Shown here in pieces: positions 51,457-60,961 of a stretch of 64,000 nucleotides of DNA. The DNA comes from Sinorhizobium sp. RAC02. Its GTDB lineage: Bacteria; Pseudomonadota; Alphaproteobacteria; Rhizobiales; Rhizobiaceae. Positions within the stretch are counted from its first letter, which is position 1, and each line of letters starts with the position of its first letter. The DNA lies in contig NZ_CP016452.1 of assembly GCF_001713395.1 (NCBI RefSeq), positions 620,001-684,000 on the forward strand. Direction: 5' to 3'. Under the pieces are notes generated by a model. It worked only from the letters and a program-made list of their open reading frames with translations. It was not told the origin of the DNA and did not search any database. Both the position numbers and the translations under genes were made by a program.

Positions 51457-51924
51457 ATGCAGCACAAACTTTTGGCAAACGATGCAGGCGAGCGCACGTA
51501 CATCCTCGTTCTCGACGAGGGCGATGAAGCGTTCAAGTGCATCACCGATTTTGCTGAAAGCGAAAATGTAACCGCCGCATCGATTACCGCCATCGGCGCC
51601 TTTCGCTCCGCAACGATTGCCTTCTTCGAATTTGAGAACAGGAACTACCGGAAGATCCCCGTGGAGGTGCAATCCGAAGTGCTGAGCATGCTAGGCGACG
51701 TGGCGATCGACGACGACGGCAAGGTCAGTCTGCATCTGCACGTCGTGCTCGGTTTTTCCGATGGAAGCACGAAGGGCGGGCATTTTCTGCAAGGCCACGT
51801 CCGTCCCACATTGGAAGTCATGCTGCGCGAGACACGTTCCGATCTCCGGCGAAAGCACCGGCCCGATCTCGGCATAGCCCTCATCGACCTCGAAAAGGCC
51901 ACGAAGGCTTCCGCAACGGTCTAA
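51457..51924 (+). CDS. PPC-domain (DUF296) protein
   Basis: A 155-residue protein of the PPC/DUF296 family, found alone in bacteria and attached to AT-hooks in plants. Seen features are ITDFAESENVTAASITAIGA then FRSATIAFFEFENRNYRKIP, DGKVSLHLHVVLGFSDGSTK and GGHFLQGHVRPTLEVMLRE with conserved histidines. It may bind nucleotides or DNA. GGAGG precedes the ATG with good spacing. It is divergent from the oxidase operon. A GGAAC at 51405 is not followed by a proper -10, so no sigma assignment is made. Confidence 0.85.
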   Translation: MQHKLLANDAGERTYILVLDEGDEAFKCITDFAESENVTAASITAIGAFRSATIAFFEFENRNYRKIPVEVQSEVLSMLGDVAIDDDGKVSLHLHVVLGFSDGSTKGGHFLQGHVRPTLEVMLRETRSDLRRKHRPDLGIALIDLEKATKASATV

Positions 51925-51992
51925 GCCACGGGCATAGGCTGCCACGCTCACATACCCCAACCCGCCACCGTTTACGCCCAAAGGAGAATGCA

Positions 51993-52475
51993 ATGTCACA
52001 TGTTCAAGACGACCAGACCAAGGTCTGGGAACTCGCCGAAAAGATTGGGTTCTGTATGCTTGCGACGCAGACCGGCGACGCCATTCGTGCTCGCCCGATG
52101 TCGGCTTACGCGGAAGTCATCGAAAACGCCTTCTACTTCCTTACTGACGTGAACAGCCACAAAGACGATGAGATCGAGCGCCAGCCGAATGTCTGTCTGG
52201 CTTTCGCAGATTCCAAGGGCCAGAAATATGTCTCGATATCCGGCAGGGCGGAGGTTCTTGACGACCGCGAGAAGATCCGTGAACTCTGGGCGACACCGGC
52301 CAAGGCGTGGTGGGACAATCCTGACGATCCCTCAATTCGGATTCTGAAGGTCACCCCCGAGTCCGCAGAATATTGGGATAGCCCCGGCACGATCATCAGC
52401 TACATTAAGATGGCAGCTGCGGCGGTCAGTCACGCCCGACCGGATATGGGCGACAATGCCAAAGTCACGATGTGA
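51993..52475 (+). CDS. PNPOx-like general stress protein 26 family
   Basis: A 160-residue FMN-binding split-barrel protein of the general stress protein 26 type. The flavin-binding GFCMLATQTGDAIRARPMS and VCLAFADSKGQKYVSISGRA strands are visible, with a C-terminal VTPESAEYWDSPGTI. It binds FMN or FAD and probably acts as an oxidoreductase or flavin sensor in stress, not in vitamin B6 synthesis. AAAGGAG precedes its ATG. It lies 68 bases after the PPC-domain gene and may share a transcript with it. Confidence 0.88.
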   Translation: MSHVQDDQTKVWELAEKIGFCMLATQTGDAIRARPMSAYAEVIENAFYFLTDVNSHKDDEIERQPNVCLAFADSKGQKYVSISGRAEVLDDREKIRELWATPAKAWWDNPDDPSIRILKVTPESAEYWDSPGTIISYIKMAAAAVSHARPDMGDNAKVTM

Positions 52476-52776
52476 ACAGGATGGCGCGTACGGCATCGGG
52501 GTCGCACGTTGGAGGTCCCATCAGTATCTCCGCCCCCCGCATCATTCGCTATGACGCGCCGGCCGGCGTGTGGGATAGGCTCGCTCGCCTTTCAAGAATG
52601 CCGTTCTGGGTGGGACGCGTTTTGCCGAAGGCAAAGCGCTCCTTTCCCAGAGCAAGCTGAAAGGGCTCGCTCGTGTAAGCGCGTGGACCTCGGCATCTCA
52701 TGAAAATGGCGCCCATTCCACAGCTGGACACCGCGCAGGACGCGCTACTCTCCACGAGGAGCGCGTCCCTAACGAG
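52476..52776. other. Intergenic stretch without a recognised gene
   Basis: About 300 bases between the convergent PNPOx-like and catalase genes. Frames on both strands are short and unlike any family. Nothing identifiable, no clear terminator on the minus strand. Confidence 0.45.
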
Positions 52777-54921
52777 TTACTTGACGGGAGGGGATGCCTT
52801 TCCGAGTTTGACCGATGGCTCCCTTCCCCATACGCGCAGATTGCCGAGTTCTGACACGAACCCGGAAAGACCGTCTTCACCGGGAAGGACAAGTACCCCC
52901 TCATCAAGGGCATCGGCGATCCCGGCCTTGGCCAGCAACGGCATGGCCGACTGGTCGTAACCGATGAACTTGCAGTGCTGGAAGGCGTCCGCCACGAAGT
53001 CGCGCGCGGCCGCCTCCGCCACCACGTCGTCGATCGCCTCGGCAGAGGTCAGCAACGCGACCGCGTCGAAAAGGACCGACGGCCCGCCGTCGATCATGTG
53101 GTGGGCTTTGACCAACGATCCATCCGATGCCGTGACGCCGCCGACATTGGGCGCGATCAGTTCGCACGTGCCCTTTTCCTTGTTGACCGCTGTGATCAGC
53201 CCGTTCAACAGCTTGGCATCGACGCCGTCGGTGACAAGGATGCCGAGCTTGCGGCCTTCGAAGCGCTTCGGCCCGTTCTCGACGATGCTGAGCGCGGGCG
53301 AGGGTTCGAGATCCTGGCGCGTCGGAACAGCCGCATCGGCCGGCTTCGGCATGGGCTGGAGGCCGAGCTTCTGGGCCACCGTTGTCGCGAGCGTCTCGTC
53401 TATGTTCAGAAGGTGCGACACCATGCGCTCTCGGATAGCCGGCGTTTCGACCTTGCTGAGTTCGAAGGTGAGGGCGGCTGCGATGTGGCGTTGCTCCGGC
53501 GGTGTCTGGCTGATGAAGAACTGCCGGGCCTGGCTATAGTGGTCGGCAAAACTTTCCGGGCGCAGCCGGGCCTTGGTGCCCTGCTCTTCGGCAGGGAAGG
53601 GGCGGTGGCCGCGCGTCGGAGATTCACGCGGACCTTCGTTGAACGAATTCGGCTGGTAATTCACCCGGCCGACCGGATTGCGCATCGCCATATGTCCATC
53701 CTGCTGGAAATGCGCGAAGGGACACTTCGGCGCGTTGATCGGCAGATGGGTGAAGTTCGGGCCGCCGAGGCGCTTCAGCTGCGTGTCCAGATAGGAGAAG
53801 TTGCGGCCCTGCAGCAGCGGGTCATTGCTGAAGTCGATGCCCGGGGGCACGTTTTGCGTCATGAACGCGACCTGCTCGGTCTCGGCGAAGAAATTCTCCG
53901 GCATGCGATCGAGCACCAATCGACCGATCGGCTGCGGCTTGAGGATTTCCTCCGGGATGAGCTTTGTCGGGTCGAGCACGTCGAAATCGAAGCTGTCGGC
54001 GAACTCCTGGTCGAAAAGCTGGACCTGCAATTCCCATTCCGGGAAGTTGCCGGATTGGATCGCCTGCCAGAGGTCGCGGCGGTGGAAGTCCGGGTCGGCG
54101 CCGTTGATCTTGACCGCCTCGTTCCAGGCCACGGACTGAAGGCCCAGCCTGGGCTTCCAGTGGAATTTGACGAAGGTCGACTCGTCCTTGGCATTGACGA
54201 AGCGGAAGGTATGAACGCCAAAACCCTCCATGAAGCGCAGGGACCGCGGAATGGCCCGGTCCGACATGGTCCACATGACCATGTGCATGCTTTCCGGCGT
54301 CAGGCTGATGAAGTCCCAGAAATTGTCATGGGCGGTTTGTGCCTGCGGGAACGCCCGGTCGGGCTCCTGCTTGGCTGCATGGATCAGGTCCGGAAACTTG
54401 ATGGCGTCCTGAATGAAGAACACCGGAATGTTGTTGCCGACGAGATCCCAGTTGCCCTCTTGGGTGTAGAGCTTGACTGCGAAGCCGCGCACGTCGCGGG
54501 CAAGGTCGGCCGAGCCCTTGTTGCCGGCCACCGTGGAGAAGCGCACGAAGACCGGGGTGCGTTCGCCCGCGCGCTGGAATAGGTCGGCTTTGGTGTAGGC
54601 GGCGAGCGACTCGTAAGTCTCGAAGAAGCCGTGCGCGCCGTAGCCGCGGGCGTGGACGACGCGCTCCGGGATCCGTTCGTGATCGAAGTGGAAGATCTTT
54701 TCCCGGAAATGAAAGTCGTCGACCACGAGCGGCCCGCGCGGGCCGACGCGCAGCGAGTTCTGGTCGTCCGCGACCGGCCCGCCCTGGGCTGTCGTCAGCA
54801 AGGGCGTGTCGGCTTCGGCGGTCTGGTGCAGTTCGCCCCCAGCCCCACGCTGTAGTTTCACATCGTGGATTATAGCGGTGTCGGTTGCAGTGCGCGGCGA
54901 GGCGGTCGTCTTCTTGGCCAT
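52777..54921 (-). CDS. katE: Monofunctional catalase HPII (large-subunit, KatE type)
   Basis: A 714-residue clade 2 catalase. The active-site His lies in [16 protein letters not shown], the Asn in [20 protein letters not shown], and the haem ligand Tyr in [18 protein letters not shown]. The [20 protein letters not shown] stretch is the usual family signature. A C-terminal class I glutamine-amidotransferase-like domain (about residues 565-714) has [26 protein letters not shown] precedes the ATG. KatE breaks hydrogen peroxide into water and oxygen and is often a general stress gene. A terminator separates it from the upstream DUF892 gene. Confidence 0.95.
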   Translation of the reverse strand: MAKKTTASPRTATDTAIIHDVKLQRGAGGELHQTAEADTPLLTTAQGGPVADDQNSLRVGPRGPLVVDDFHFREKIFHFDHERIPERVVHARGYGAHGFFETYESLAAYTKADLFQRAGERTPVFVRFSTVAGNKGSADLARDVRGFAVKLYTQEGNWDLVGNNIPVFFIQDAIKFPDLIHAAKQEPDRAFPQAQTAHDNFWDFISLTPESMHMVMWTMSDRAIPRSLRFMEGFGVHTFRFVNAKDESTFVKFHWKPRLGLQSVAWNEAVKINGADPDFHRRDLWQAIQSGNFPEWELQVQLFDQEFADSFDFDVLDPTKLIPEEILKPQPIGRLVLDRMPENFFAETEQVAFMTQNVPPGIDFSNDPLLQGRNFSYLDTQLKRLGGPNFTHLPINAPKCPFAHFQQDGHMAMRNPVGRVNYQPNSFNEGPRESPTRGHRPFPAEEQGTKARLRPESFADHYSQARQFFISQTPPEQRHIAAALTFELSKVETPAIRERMVSHLLNIDETLATTVAQKLGLQPMPKPADAAVPTRQDLEPSPALSIVENGPKRFEGRKLGILVTDGVDAKLLNGLITAVNKEKGTCELIAPNVGGVTASDGSLVKAHHMIDGGPSVLFDAVALLTSAEAIDDVVAEAAARDFVADAFQHCKFIGYDQSAMPLLAKAGIADALDEGVLVLPGEDGLSGFVSELGNLRVWGREPSVKLGKASPPVK

Positions 54922-54973
54922 GATGGACTCCTGATGAACTGTTTTAACGGGCGCCGATGGCCCGAAAGCAGAA

Positions 54974-54996
54974 AGGCCGCCCTTCAAGGGCGGCCT
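54974..54996 (-). terminator. Intrinsic terminator after the DUF892 gene
   Basis: AGGCCGCCCTT pairs with AAGGGCGGCCT around a single-base loop. On the minus strand it is followed by TTTCTGCTTT. It separates the DUF892 transcript from the catalase gene. Confidence 0.8.
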
Positions 54997-55014
54997 GATC
55001 GTGTTGTCGGCAGT

Positions 55015-55521
55015 CTAGCCCGCTTTTTTCATCGAGCCCTTGGCGTTCGCTGAGGCTTCGCCAAGCGCAGTCAGTTTCTGGTCGGTGGCGATCTCCTCCA
55101 GGAGATTGGCATCAAGAAGTGGGATCGCGTCCTTCAGCCCGAGCTGTTTCGCCCAGGCCTTCAGCGTACCGTACCTCGCGATCTCATAATGCTCGACCGC
55201 CTGGGCCGACGAGATGAGGCCGGCATCGAGGGCATCGGTGCCCTTGTAGTCTTCCATGATCTCTTCGCCTTCCGCGATAATGCCCTGGATGGCTTCACAG
55301 GTCTTGCCGCGGGCCGATTTGCCGAGCAGCTCGAACACCTGTTCGAGGCGCTCGATCTGGCCCTGGGTCTCATCGCGGTGCTGCAGGAAGCCGGCTTTGG
55401 CTTCTTCCGACTGGGCCGCACGCGCCATCTTGGGCAATGCCTTCAGGATCTGCTTTTCGGCGAAGTAGATGTCCTTGAGCGTATCAAGGAAGAGGTCGTT
55501 GAGAGTCTTTTCCGAAGCCAT
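55015..55521 (-). CDS. DUF892 (YciE/YciF-like) ferritin-like stress protein
   Basis: A 168-residue four-helix-bundle protein of the DUF892 (YciE/YciF) group. Seen segments are LFLDTLKDIYFAEKQILKAL, FLQHRDETQGQIERLEQVFE and SAQAVEHYEIARYGTLKAWA, with Glu and His residues where ferritin-like iron sites occur. The group is linked to stress and iron handling but its activity is unproven. It has a good EcfG-type promoter (GGAAC-N17-GTT) about 40-65 bases upstream. The ATG is preceded by a weak ribosome binding site. Confidence 0.88.
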   Translation of the reverse strand: MASEKTLNDLFLDTLKDIYFAEKQILKALPKMARAAQSEEAKAGFLQHRDETQGQIERLEQVFELLGKSARGKTCEAIQGIIAEGEEIMEDYKGTDALDAGLISSAQAVEHYEIARYGTLKAWAKQLGLKDAIPLLDANLLEEIATDQKLTALGEASANAKGSMKKAG

Positions 55522-55561
55522 TGAAGTTTCCGATCACGTTTTCGAGAGGTTGGACTCAAGA

Positions 55562-55586
55562 AACCGTTGATCAGGGACGACGTTCC
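55562..55586 (-). promoter_or_regulatory. EcfG-type general stress promoter of the DUF892 gene
   Basis: On the minus strand GGAAC (55586-55582) is followed after 17 bases by GTT (55564-55562). This is the alphaproteobacterial EcfG consensus. It lies 41 bases upstream of the start codon. Confidence 0.68.
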
Positions 55587-55732
55587 TGCGGTTCGAAAAT
55601 AAATTATTCATGGCAAAGGCAGCGGAAGTTGTACGGATGGCGCTACGGCCTATGTGACCTATCCGCATTGAGCCTAGGCGCACCACGGCTGATCCAAGTC
55701 GGCGACTTACAGCTTCTCGAAAGTGCCGTTCA

Positions 55733-56386
55733 TTAGCCTTCCACCTGCCTGGCCGCCGCGGCAAGATATGACCGGGCGAGAAGCCGCGATTCCACCTTCA
55801 ATCGGAGCAGGATGTCGGTGTCCGAGACAAGGGCCCCGAAGCTTGCGCGTGAAAGCCCGGCCAATGCGGCGAGAAGCGTGAACGCGGTTTGCCCTGGCTC
55901 CCGGAATTTCACATCGGAGGCACTGTCGAGGACCCGAACGACTCCCGACTGGAGCCGTCCAAACACATCGGAGGACAGCCGGAACTGGTCGATCGCGCCC
56001 GCCACCCGATAGAGCGCCGTCGTTGCGTCAGGCCGTGCGACCTTTACCGAGACGTAAGCGTCCGCCAGGGCATCGGCCAGATCGGCGAGACGGCGAGTTC
56101 CTGCGCCGATGTCTATGGCCTTGATGGCAGCAACGACGTCCTCAAAATGGCTCTGGAGGATCGCGAAGAGCAGCGCCTCCTTGTTCGGAAAATACTGGTA
56201 CAGCGTGCCGACCGAACATCCGGCCCGCTCTGCGACACGGGTGGTCGTGAGCCGCCCGAGCCCCTCAGCAAGCAAAACCTGAATCACGGCTTCGTGAATT
56301 GCCTCGACGGTCGCCCCGGACCGCGCCTGGAGTGGCAATTTCCTCGGTTTCAGGCGCTGTGGCACGGTCGGAGAGGCGTTCTTCAA
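55733..56386 (-). CDS. TetR/AcrR-family regulator
   Basis: A 217-residue TetR-type repressor. The N-terminal helix-turn-helix is visible (LAEGLGRLTTTRVAERAGCS, then VGTLYQYFPNKEALLFAIL). The C-terminal ligand-binding region ends with LARSYLAAAARQVEG. It is divergent from the TRAP binding protein gene at 56543 and may regulate it; otherwise it stands alone. The ligand is unknown. Confidence 0.92.
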   Translation of the reverse strand: MKNASPTVPQRLKPRKLPLQARSGATVEAIHEAVIQVLLAEGLGRLTTTRVAERAGCSVGTLYQYFPNKEALLFAILQSHFEDVVAAIKAIDIGAGTRRLADLADALADAYVSVKVARPDATTALYRVAGAIDQFRLSSDVFGRLQSGVVRVLDSASDVKFREPGQTAFTLLAALAGLSRASFGALVSDTDILLRLKVESRLLARSYLAAAARQVEG

Positions 56387-56542
56387 ATGCGAATACCTGA
56401 CTGAAGGATTGTTCAGATATATTTTTGGGAGGGGTCAGGGTCAACCTGCCGCCTGATCGACGGTGGGGAGATGGCTCGCAGACGGCTCCGCGGTGTGGAC
56501 CTCGGCGGTATCGGAATGTCAGAAAGCAAGAAGAGCAGAGCG

Positions 56543-57637
56543 ATGAACGACAAGAATGCAGCAGATCACAGAGTCAAAATGACCCGTAGACTGGCCATGG
56601 CGCTTGCCGCCGGCATGGTCCTGTCTACAGCCTGGATAGCTGACGGGAAAGCGCAGACGGTGTCGTCTTCGCCGCGCGTCCTCAAGTTCAGCGACCATGA
56701 ACCCCTCGGTGGCATGCGAACCCGGTTCCTCAAGGACGTGCTGTTTCCGGCCATCGAGGTGGAGTCAAATGGCCGCCTGAAGATTGAGGACCACTGGGAC
56801 GGCGAAATCGCAAAGGCCTACGATGCGCTTGGCGCGGTGAGCGGAGGTCAGGTTACGGACATGGCCACGGTGGTGCCCGAGTACACAGCCAAGGAACTTC
56901 CCCTGCATCAGATATTCAAGGGTTTCCCGACGGGTCCGTCCGGCAGCAGGCAGATCGAGTTCCTCCAGCGCGTCTACGCCGAAGTTCCGGCATTTCCAGA
57001 AGAACTGGAGAAAAACGGCCTGGTGCACCTCTTCTTCGGGACCGGATACCCTGTGGCATTCTACAGTTCTCAACCCATGGAAAACCTGGACGGACTGAAG
57101 GGCGGCAAGTGGCGCTCCGCCAGTTTCTGGCACCTCGATTTCCTAAGAAACTCGGGCGCTACCCCGGTGACCATGCATTGGGGGCCGGAAATCTATGACG
57201 CCCTGAAGCAGAGGACGCTGGACGGGCTCATGGTCAATGTCGACAGCGGCTACATGCTCAAGGTCCACGAGACCGCACCGAACGTTCTGGTCTCGAAAGA
57301 CCTGTGGCTCGGGCATGTCTACATCCTCGCGATGAACAAGTCCGTTTGGGACGCCCTGGCGCAGGAAGACCGCGATGCCATTCGTCGGGCGGGCGAGAAA
57401 TCGTACACGGCGCTCGGACCCGTCATGGATGCCAGCTTCGACAATCAACTGAAGGACTTGAAAGCTGCTGGCGCGACGGTGCGCAGTCTTACTCTTGAAG
57501 AAGTGAACCAATGGGAGGACGGCATCGGTGTCCCGGGCATTCAATCCAAGTGGGCTGAGGACCGGGAAGCCGATGGGATCAATGCGAAGGCTGCGCTCGA
57601 CGCTGTCTCGTCGATCATGGCCGACTTTGAGAGATAA
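56543..57637 (+). CDS. TRAP transporter substrate-binding protein (DctP family), orphan
   Basis: A periplasmic DctP-type receptor. The signal peptide lies around TRRLAMALAAGMVLSTAWIA. The mature part shows LKFSDHEPLGGMRTRFLKDV, GDISDMA-like GQVTDMATVVPEYTAKELP and VMPMPxW-like LWLGHVYILAMNKSVWDALA. Several in-frame Met codons are possible starts; the one at 56543 with AGAAGAG upstream is used. No DctQ or DctM membrane subunit lies next to it, which is unusual. Membrane subunits may be elsewhere, or the protein may have a different role. It is next to a TetR regulator. Confidence 0.83.
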   Translation: MNDKNAADHRVKMTRRLAMALAAGMVLSTAWIADGKAQTVSSSPRVLKFSDHEPLGGMRTRFLKDVLFPAIEVESNGRLKIEDHWDGEIAKAYDALGAVSGGQVTDMATVVPEYTAKELPLHQIFKGFPTGPSGSRQIEFLQRVYAEVPAFPEELEKNGLVHLFFGTGYPVAFYSSQPMENLDGLKGGKWRSASFWHLDFLRNSGATPVTMHWGPEIYDALKQRTLDGLMVNVDSGYMLKVHETAPNVLVSKDLWLGHVYILAMNKSVWDALAQEDRDAIRRAGEKSYTALGPVMDASFDNQLKDLKAAGATVRSLTLEEVNQWEDGIGVPGIQSKWAEDREADGINAKAALDAVSSIMADFER

Positions 57638-57782
57638 CGACATTCGGTCGGCGTGGCCGAGCCCACGCCGCCGGTTCGCTGGACACCCGCCTTTTCGAAA
57701 CAGAGCGGAATGTCAGGTCTAGACGGAACAAAGGCGATCCATGCGGATTTCCACCACTCCAATCCACATGGAGGAAACCGAC

Positions 57783-58079
57783 ATGGACCACACGAACCAC
57801 GTACGCCTTACCGCTGCCGAACTCACCCCCGACGTCCTGGAGGGCGCAACGATTTACGGGGCGGACGACCACAAGGTCGGGACGCTCGACCATGTCCACG
57901 GTGCTGGCTCCGGAAGCACCGCTGTGATCGACGTCGGCGGGTTCCTTGGCATCGGTGCGAAGCCGGTCGGCGTTCCGCTGACCGATCTCGAGTTCATGCG
58001 CGACGAGGACGGCGACGTTCACGCGGTGACGAGCTGGACCAAGGACCAGCTCAAGGAAATGCCCGAACACCACCACTGA
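57783..58079 (+). CDS. PRC-barrel domain protein
   Basis: A 98-residue PRC-barrel/DUF2171-like protein, with VLEGATIYGADDHKVGTLDH and VIDVGGFLGIGAKPVGVPLT as its core. A His-rich C-terminus (EHHH) closes it. GGAGG nine bases upstream fixes the ATG at 57783. A weak EcfG-type element (GGAAC-N17-ATT, 57725-57749) lies in front. A terminator follows at 58100-58125. It is a small stress-related protein of unknown role. Confidence 0.85.
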   Translation: MDHTNHVRLTAAELTPDVLEGATIYGADDHKVGTLDHVHGAGSGSTAVIDVGGFLGIGAKPVGVPLTDLEFMRDEDGDVHAVTSWTKDQLKEMPEHHH

Positions 58080-58099
58080 CAGGTATTTCTGCAGACCTG

Positions 58100-58125
58100 A
58101 AGCCCGGCTCGATGCCGGGCTTTTT
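58100..58125 (+). terminator. Intrinsic terminator after the PRC-barrel gene
   Basis: AAGCCCGGC pairs with GCCGGGCTT around a five-base loop and is followed by TTTT. It separates the PRC-barrel gene from the DUF2934 gene. Confidence 0.85.
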
Positions 58126-58161
58126 GTTCGTAGATCGGCTCAAAACTCGCGGGAGATTGAA

Positions 58162-58398
58162 ATGGACAAGGAGCAGCGGCAACGTGAGCGTGCCTATAAA
58201 ATCTGGGAGGATGAAGGCCGTCCGGACGGTCAACATGCCGACCATTGGAGGCGCGCCGGGGAGGAGGGGCAATTGAGCGACCATGCGTCGGATGATGTAA
58301 CCCGGGTCAATCAGCAAGCCGACGACGAATTCGCACGCGGCGACAGGGAAAGCGAGCCCGAAAACATCAAGCCTCCCTCAGTGGCAAGCCCCGATTGA
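58162..58398 (+). CDS. DUF2934 protein (second)
   Basis: A 78-residue DUF2934 protein, starting MDKEQRQRERAYKIWEDEGR and including the DHWRRAGEE motif. It has a longer acidic/polar C-terminus than the first DUF2934 gene at 42117. It lies 17 bases before the DUF2945 gene and the two are likely co-transcribed. Both are small soluble proteins of unknown role. GGGAG before the ATG is a ribosome binding site. Confidence 0.85.
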   Translation: MDKEQRQRERAYKIWEDEGRPDGQHADHWRRAGEEGQLSDHASDDVTRVNQQADDEFARGDRESEPENIKPPSVASPD

Positions 58399-58415
58399 CG
58401 TTGCTGGAGGTCAAG

Positions 58416-58625
58416 ATGAGCGAGAAGTTCAAAAAAGCCGACAAAGTGAAATGGGATACCAGCCAGGGCGAAACCGAAGGCAAGGTCGTTAGGAAGCAGA
58501 CCAGCAAAACAAAGATCAAGGACCACACCGTCAAGGCCACGAAAAGCGATCCGCAGTTCATTGTCGAAAGCGACAAATCGGGCAAGCGGGCAGCGCACAA
58601 ACCCGAGGCACTCAAGAAGGCCTAA
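58416..58625 (+). CDS. DUF2945 (HVA-type) domain protein
   Basis: A 69-residue, highly basic protein with the DUF2945 pattern: KKADKVKWDTSQGETEGKVV, and TVKATKSDPQFIVESDKSGK then RAAHKPEALKKA. GGAGG before the ATG supports this start; seven earlier residues in frame are less likely. The family is sometimes called hypervirulence-associated and has an SH3-like fold. Function is unknown. It follows the DUF2934 gene and precedes a divergent-free gap before the esterase. Confidence 0.87.
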   Translation: MSEKFKKADKVKWDTSQGETEGKVVRKQTSKTKIKDHTVKATKSDPQFIVESDKSGKRAAHKPEALKKA

Positions 58626-58845
58626 AGTCCTTTGTCAGATGTCAGCCTCGAATGCGGCCGGCAAGACACACCTCGACGACGGCGGATGACGCGTGGCGCA
58701 TGCCGGCGTCGCCGCCGCCGAGGCTCCATTCTATCGCATCGGAACCAAAGCCCATCGCTATCGGATTGTGGCGGTCGGACCGTCGGTTCTTCCTTCAGCA
58801 ACGACGGAGCACCTGCTCCGCCGTGTCAGGCGAGCCAAGATCACA

Positions 58846-59925
58846 TCATTTCATAAGCCCGGCCGAGCGCAGCGCGTTCTCGATAACGGATTGGATCTTG
58901 TTCCCACCACCGGCGCTCGGGTGTCTGGCCGGCCGCTCGTCGAGGGTTTCGGCCTTCGGGCGTTCGCGGCGCTCGAAGGAGGCTGCGAGACCCCAGGTCC
59001 TTGCGATCTCCACGGTGGAGGAAACGCCGACATCGAGCATGAAGGGCGCGCCGTGGCCATAGCCGGTGGAGGAATCGACGGGTGTGCCGTGGGCCATGCC
59101 GGGGATCCGGTAGAGTCCGATGGCATCCGTGCCGCGTTCGTCGCGCCAGGCCGACCGGGAATATTTGGCGAATGTCTGTGAGGATGTCGGCTGTTCCGGC
59201 AATGCATGCACGCCGCGCCACTGCGCGACGATCGCGGCCGCATTTTCAGGCACCACCGTGTTGTCGCTTGTTCCGTGCCAGACGGAAACCGTTGGCCACG
59301 CGCCCTCATGGCGTGAGGCGGCGCGCAGATTAGCCTGCAGGGCGCTCGTTTTGGGAAGGCCTTGCCCGCGCATGCGATCGAATGCTTCCGGCACGGTGGA
59401 CGCGGATGCGTAGGGGAGGCCGGCGATGATGGCGCCGCCGGCAAAAACATCCGGGTAACAGGCCAGCATCGCATTCACCATGGCGCCGCCGGCCGAGAGG
59501 CCGGTGATGTAGACCCGGCGCTCGTCGATGCGGTGTGCGGCGACCACCGTGGCGATCATCTGCCGGATGGACATGGCCTCGCCCTCGTCGCGCCGCGTGT
59601 CGGCGGCATTGAACCAGTTGAAGCACAGGTTCGCATTGTTCTGCCGAACCTGCTCGGGGAAGAGGACGACGAAGCCGTAATCCTCGGCAAGCGCCGACCA
59701 GCCGGAGCCGGCATCGTAACCGGCGGCGGTTTGCGTGCAGCCGTGCAGCACGACCACCAGGGCCGGCGCGGCAGGCAGATGTTTGGGCACATGGTGCCAC
59801 GCGGTCAGAGCACCAGGGTTGCTCCCGAATTGATCGAGTTTCCTGAGGATGGAGCTGGTCGGGGCGGCGGGTTTCACCGCGCGCAACCGGGCAAGGCGTT
59901 CGAGCGTATCGGACAGGGATCGCAT
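58846..59925 (-). CDS. PHB depolymerase-family esterase
   Basis: A 359-residue serine esterase of the LpqC/PHB depolymerase family. The oxyanion motif VVLHGCTQTAAGYDAGSGW, the nucleophile elbow GLSAGGAM, and Asp/His near WHGTSDNTV and GMAHGTP are present. There is no signal peptide in the chosen frame, and the C-terminal 40 residues are low complexity with basic/proline patches. Members act on short-chain poly-hydroxyalkanoate, feruloyl esters or other esters. It is single and convergent with the DUF2945 gene, with a 220-base gap that holds nothing recognisable. Confidence 0.85.
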   Translation of the reverse strand: MRSLSDTLERLARLRAVKPAAPTSSILRKLDQFGSNPGALTAWHHVPKHLPAAPALVVVLHGCTQTAAGYDAGSGWSALAEDYGFVVLFPEQVRQNNANLCFNWFNAADTRRDEGEAMSIRQMIATVVAAHRIDERRVYITGLSAGGAMVNAMLACYPDVFAGGAIIAGLPYASASTVPEAFDRMRGQGLPKTSALQANLRAASRHEGAWPTVSVWHGTSDNTVVPENAAAIVAQWRGVHALPEQPTSSQTFAKYSRSAWRDERGTDAIGLYRIPGMAHGTPVDSSTGYGHGAPFMLDVGVSSTVEIARTWGLAASFERRERPKAETLDERPARHPSAGGGNKIQSVIENALRSAGLMK

Positions 59926-60024
59926 GGGGTGCTCCAGGGCGCGCCGGATTGGCGCATACACTCTAACACCTCAGCAGCGATATGGTTGCTGCACTGCACA
60001 ATAAATCTGCTTTAAAGAAAGAAA

Positions 60025-60040
60025 CCGCCCCGGGAGGCGG
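60025..60040 (-). terminator. Intrinsic terminator after the 60053 gene
   Basis: CCGCC pairs with GGCGG around CCGGGA; on the minus strand it is followed by TTTCTTTCTTT. It lies 13 bases beyond the stop of the membrane protein gene. Confidence 0.65.
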
Positions 60041-60052
60041 CTTCGATCAGGT

Positions 60053-60952
60053 CTAGCGCTTGACGATCAATGCGGCTTCTTCGTCGTCACGCTGGCGTCC
60101 ACCGAGGGCAGCGGCAGCGGACGCGATGAACGCACCGACGAGCAGCGACAGGGCACCGAGCATCGCCACCGTCGCGGCGGACTTGCGCGCCTCGTCGGCG
60201 GCTTTCAGCGCGGCATTCTTCGCATCCTCGACCTGCTGGAGGACCTGGTCGACGCGGGCACTCGCTTCCTCCGGGGTCACGCCCGCCCGCGACGCGACGA
60301 TGGCGGACATGTAAGCCCGGTCGGCTTCCGGCACACCATCGTTTACCGCGCCTTGCACCAGGATGCGGGAAATCTCGGCGGTGGCCGATGCATCGTCCCC
60401 CTGCGCCCGGGTCGTCAGATTCTGTGGGCGAAGGAGAAGGTCGGTGAAGTAGCCCGTGGCCGCGTCGGGCGACGCATCACTGCTTGCCGCCGCGGCCGAG
60501 CCTGCAACCGTCGCGGTTGCTGCGACCGTCGACGCGGCCTGCACGCCCGTCCCGGCAAGCGACGTAAAGGCGGATCCCGCCATACCCACGACGACCACAG
60601 TTGCCAGCGCCCAGCTCAGAAAACCGTGAGCGGTATCGCGGAAAAACACCTCATCCGTATGGACATTCGCCCACTTGGTTCGCAAGCGGCCGGTCAAATA
60701 CCCTCCGAGAGCGGAAGCGAGCCATTGTACGACCACGAACCAGATCGCGGCCGTGACGCCCACGGTGGTAAAGGACGCGCTGTCGCCTGCCCATGGCGAC
60801 ACCATCGTAAGGCCGACGCCAGAGCCGAGAAGAAGAAGAATTATTGAGGTTGCCGCTGCGGCCACCGCGCCGCCGATGACGGGACCCCACGCTAAAGCCG
60901 GTGTGCTAGATTCTACGCCGACGTCGGAGACGTCAGATTTGTAAAGGGACAT
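60053..60952 (-). CDS. Membrane protein of unknown family
   Basis: A 299-residue protein. Three to four hydrophobic segments lie in the first half (GPVIGGAVAAAATSIILLLL, VGVTAAIWFVVVQWLASAL, SWALATVVVVGMAGSAF), then an alanine-rich helical region with coiled-coil character (ASARVDQVLQQVEDAKNAAL then KAADEARKSAATVAMLG) and a final membrane segment. It resembles uncharacterised rhizobial membrane proteins found in stress loci. It lies nine bases after a 25-codon gene and shares an EcfG-type promoter at 61090-61114. Function is unknown. Confidence 0.8.
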   Translation of the reverse strand: MSLYKSDVSDVGVESSTPALAWGPVIGGAVAAAATSIILLLLGSGVGLTMVSPWAGDSASFTTVGVTAAIWFVVVQWLASALGGYLTGRLRTKWANVHTDEVFFRDTAHGFLSWALATVVVVGMAGSAFTSLAGTGVQAASTVAATATVAGSAAAASSDASPDAATGYFTDLLLRPQNLTTRAQGDDASATAEISRILVQGAVNDGVPEADRAYMSAIVASRAGVTPEEASARVDQVLQQVEDAKNAALKAADEARKSAATVAMLGALSLLVGAFIASAAAALGGRQRDDEEAALIVKR

Positions 60953-60961
60953 ATACGCCTC

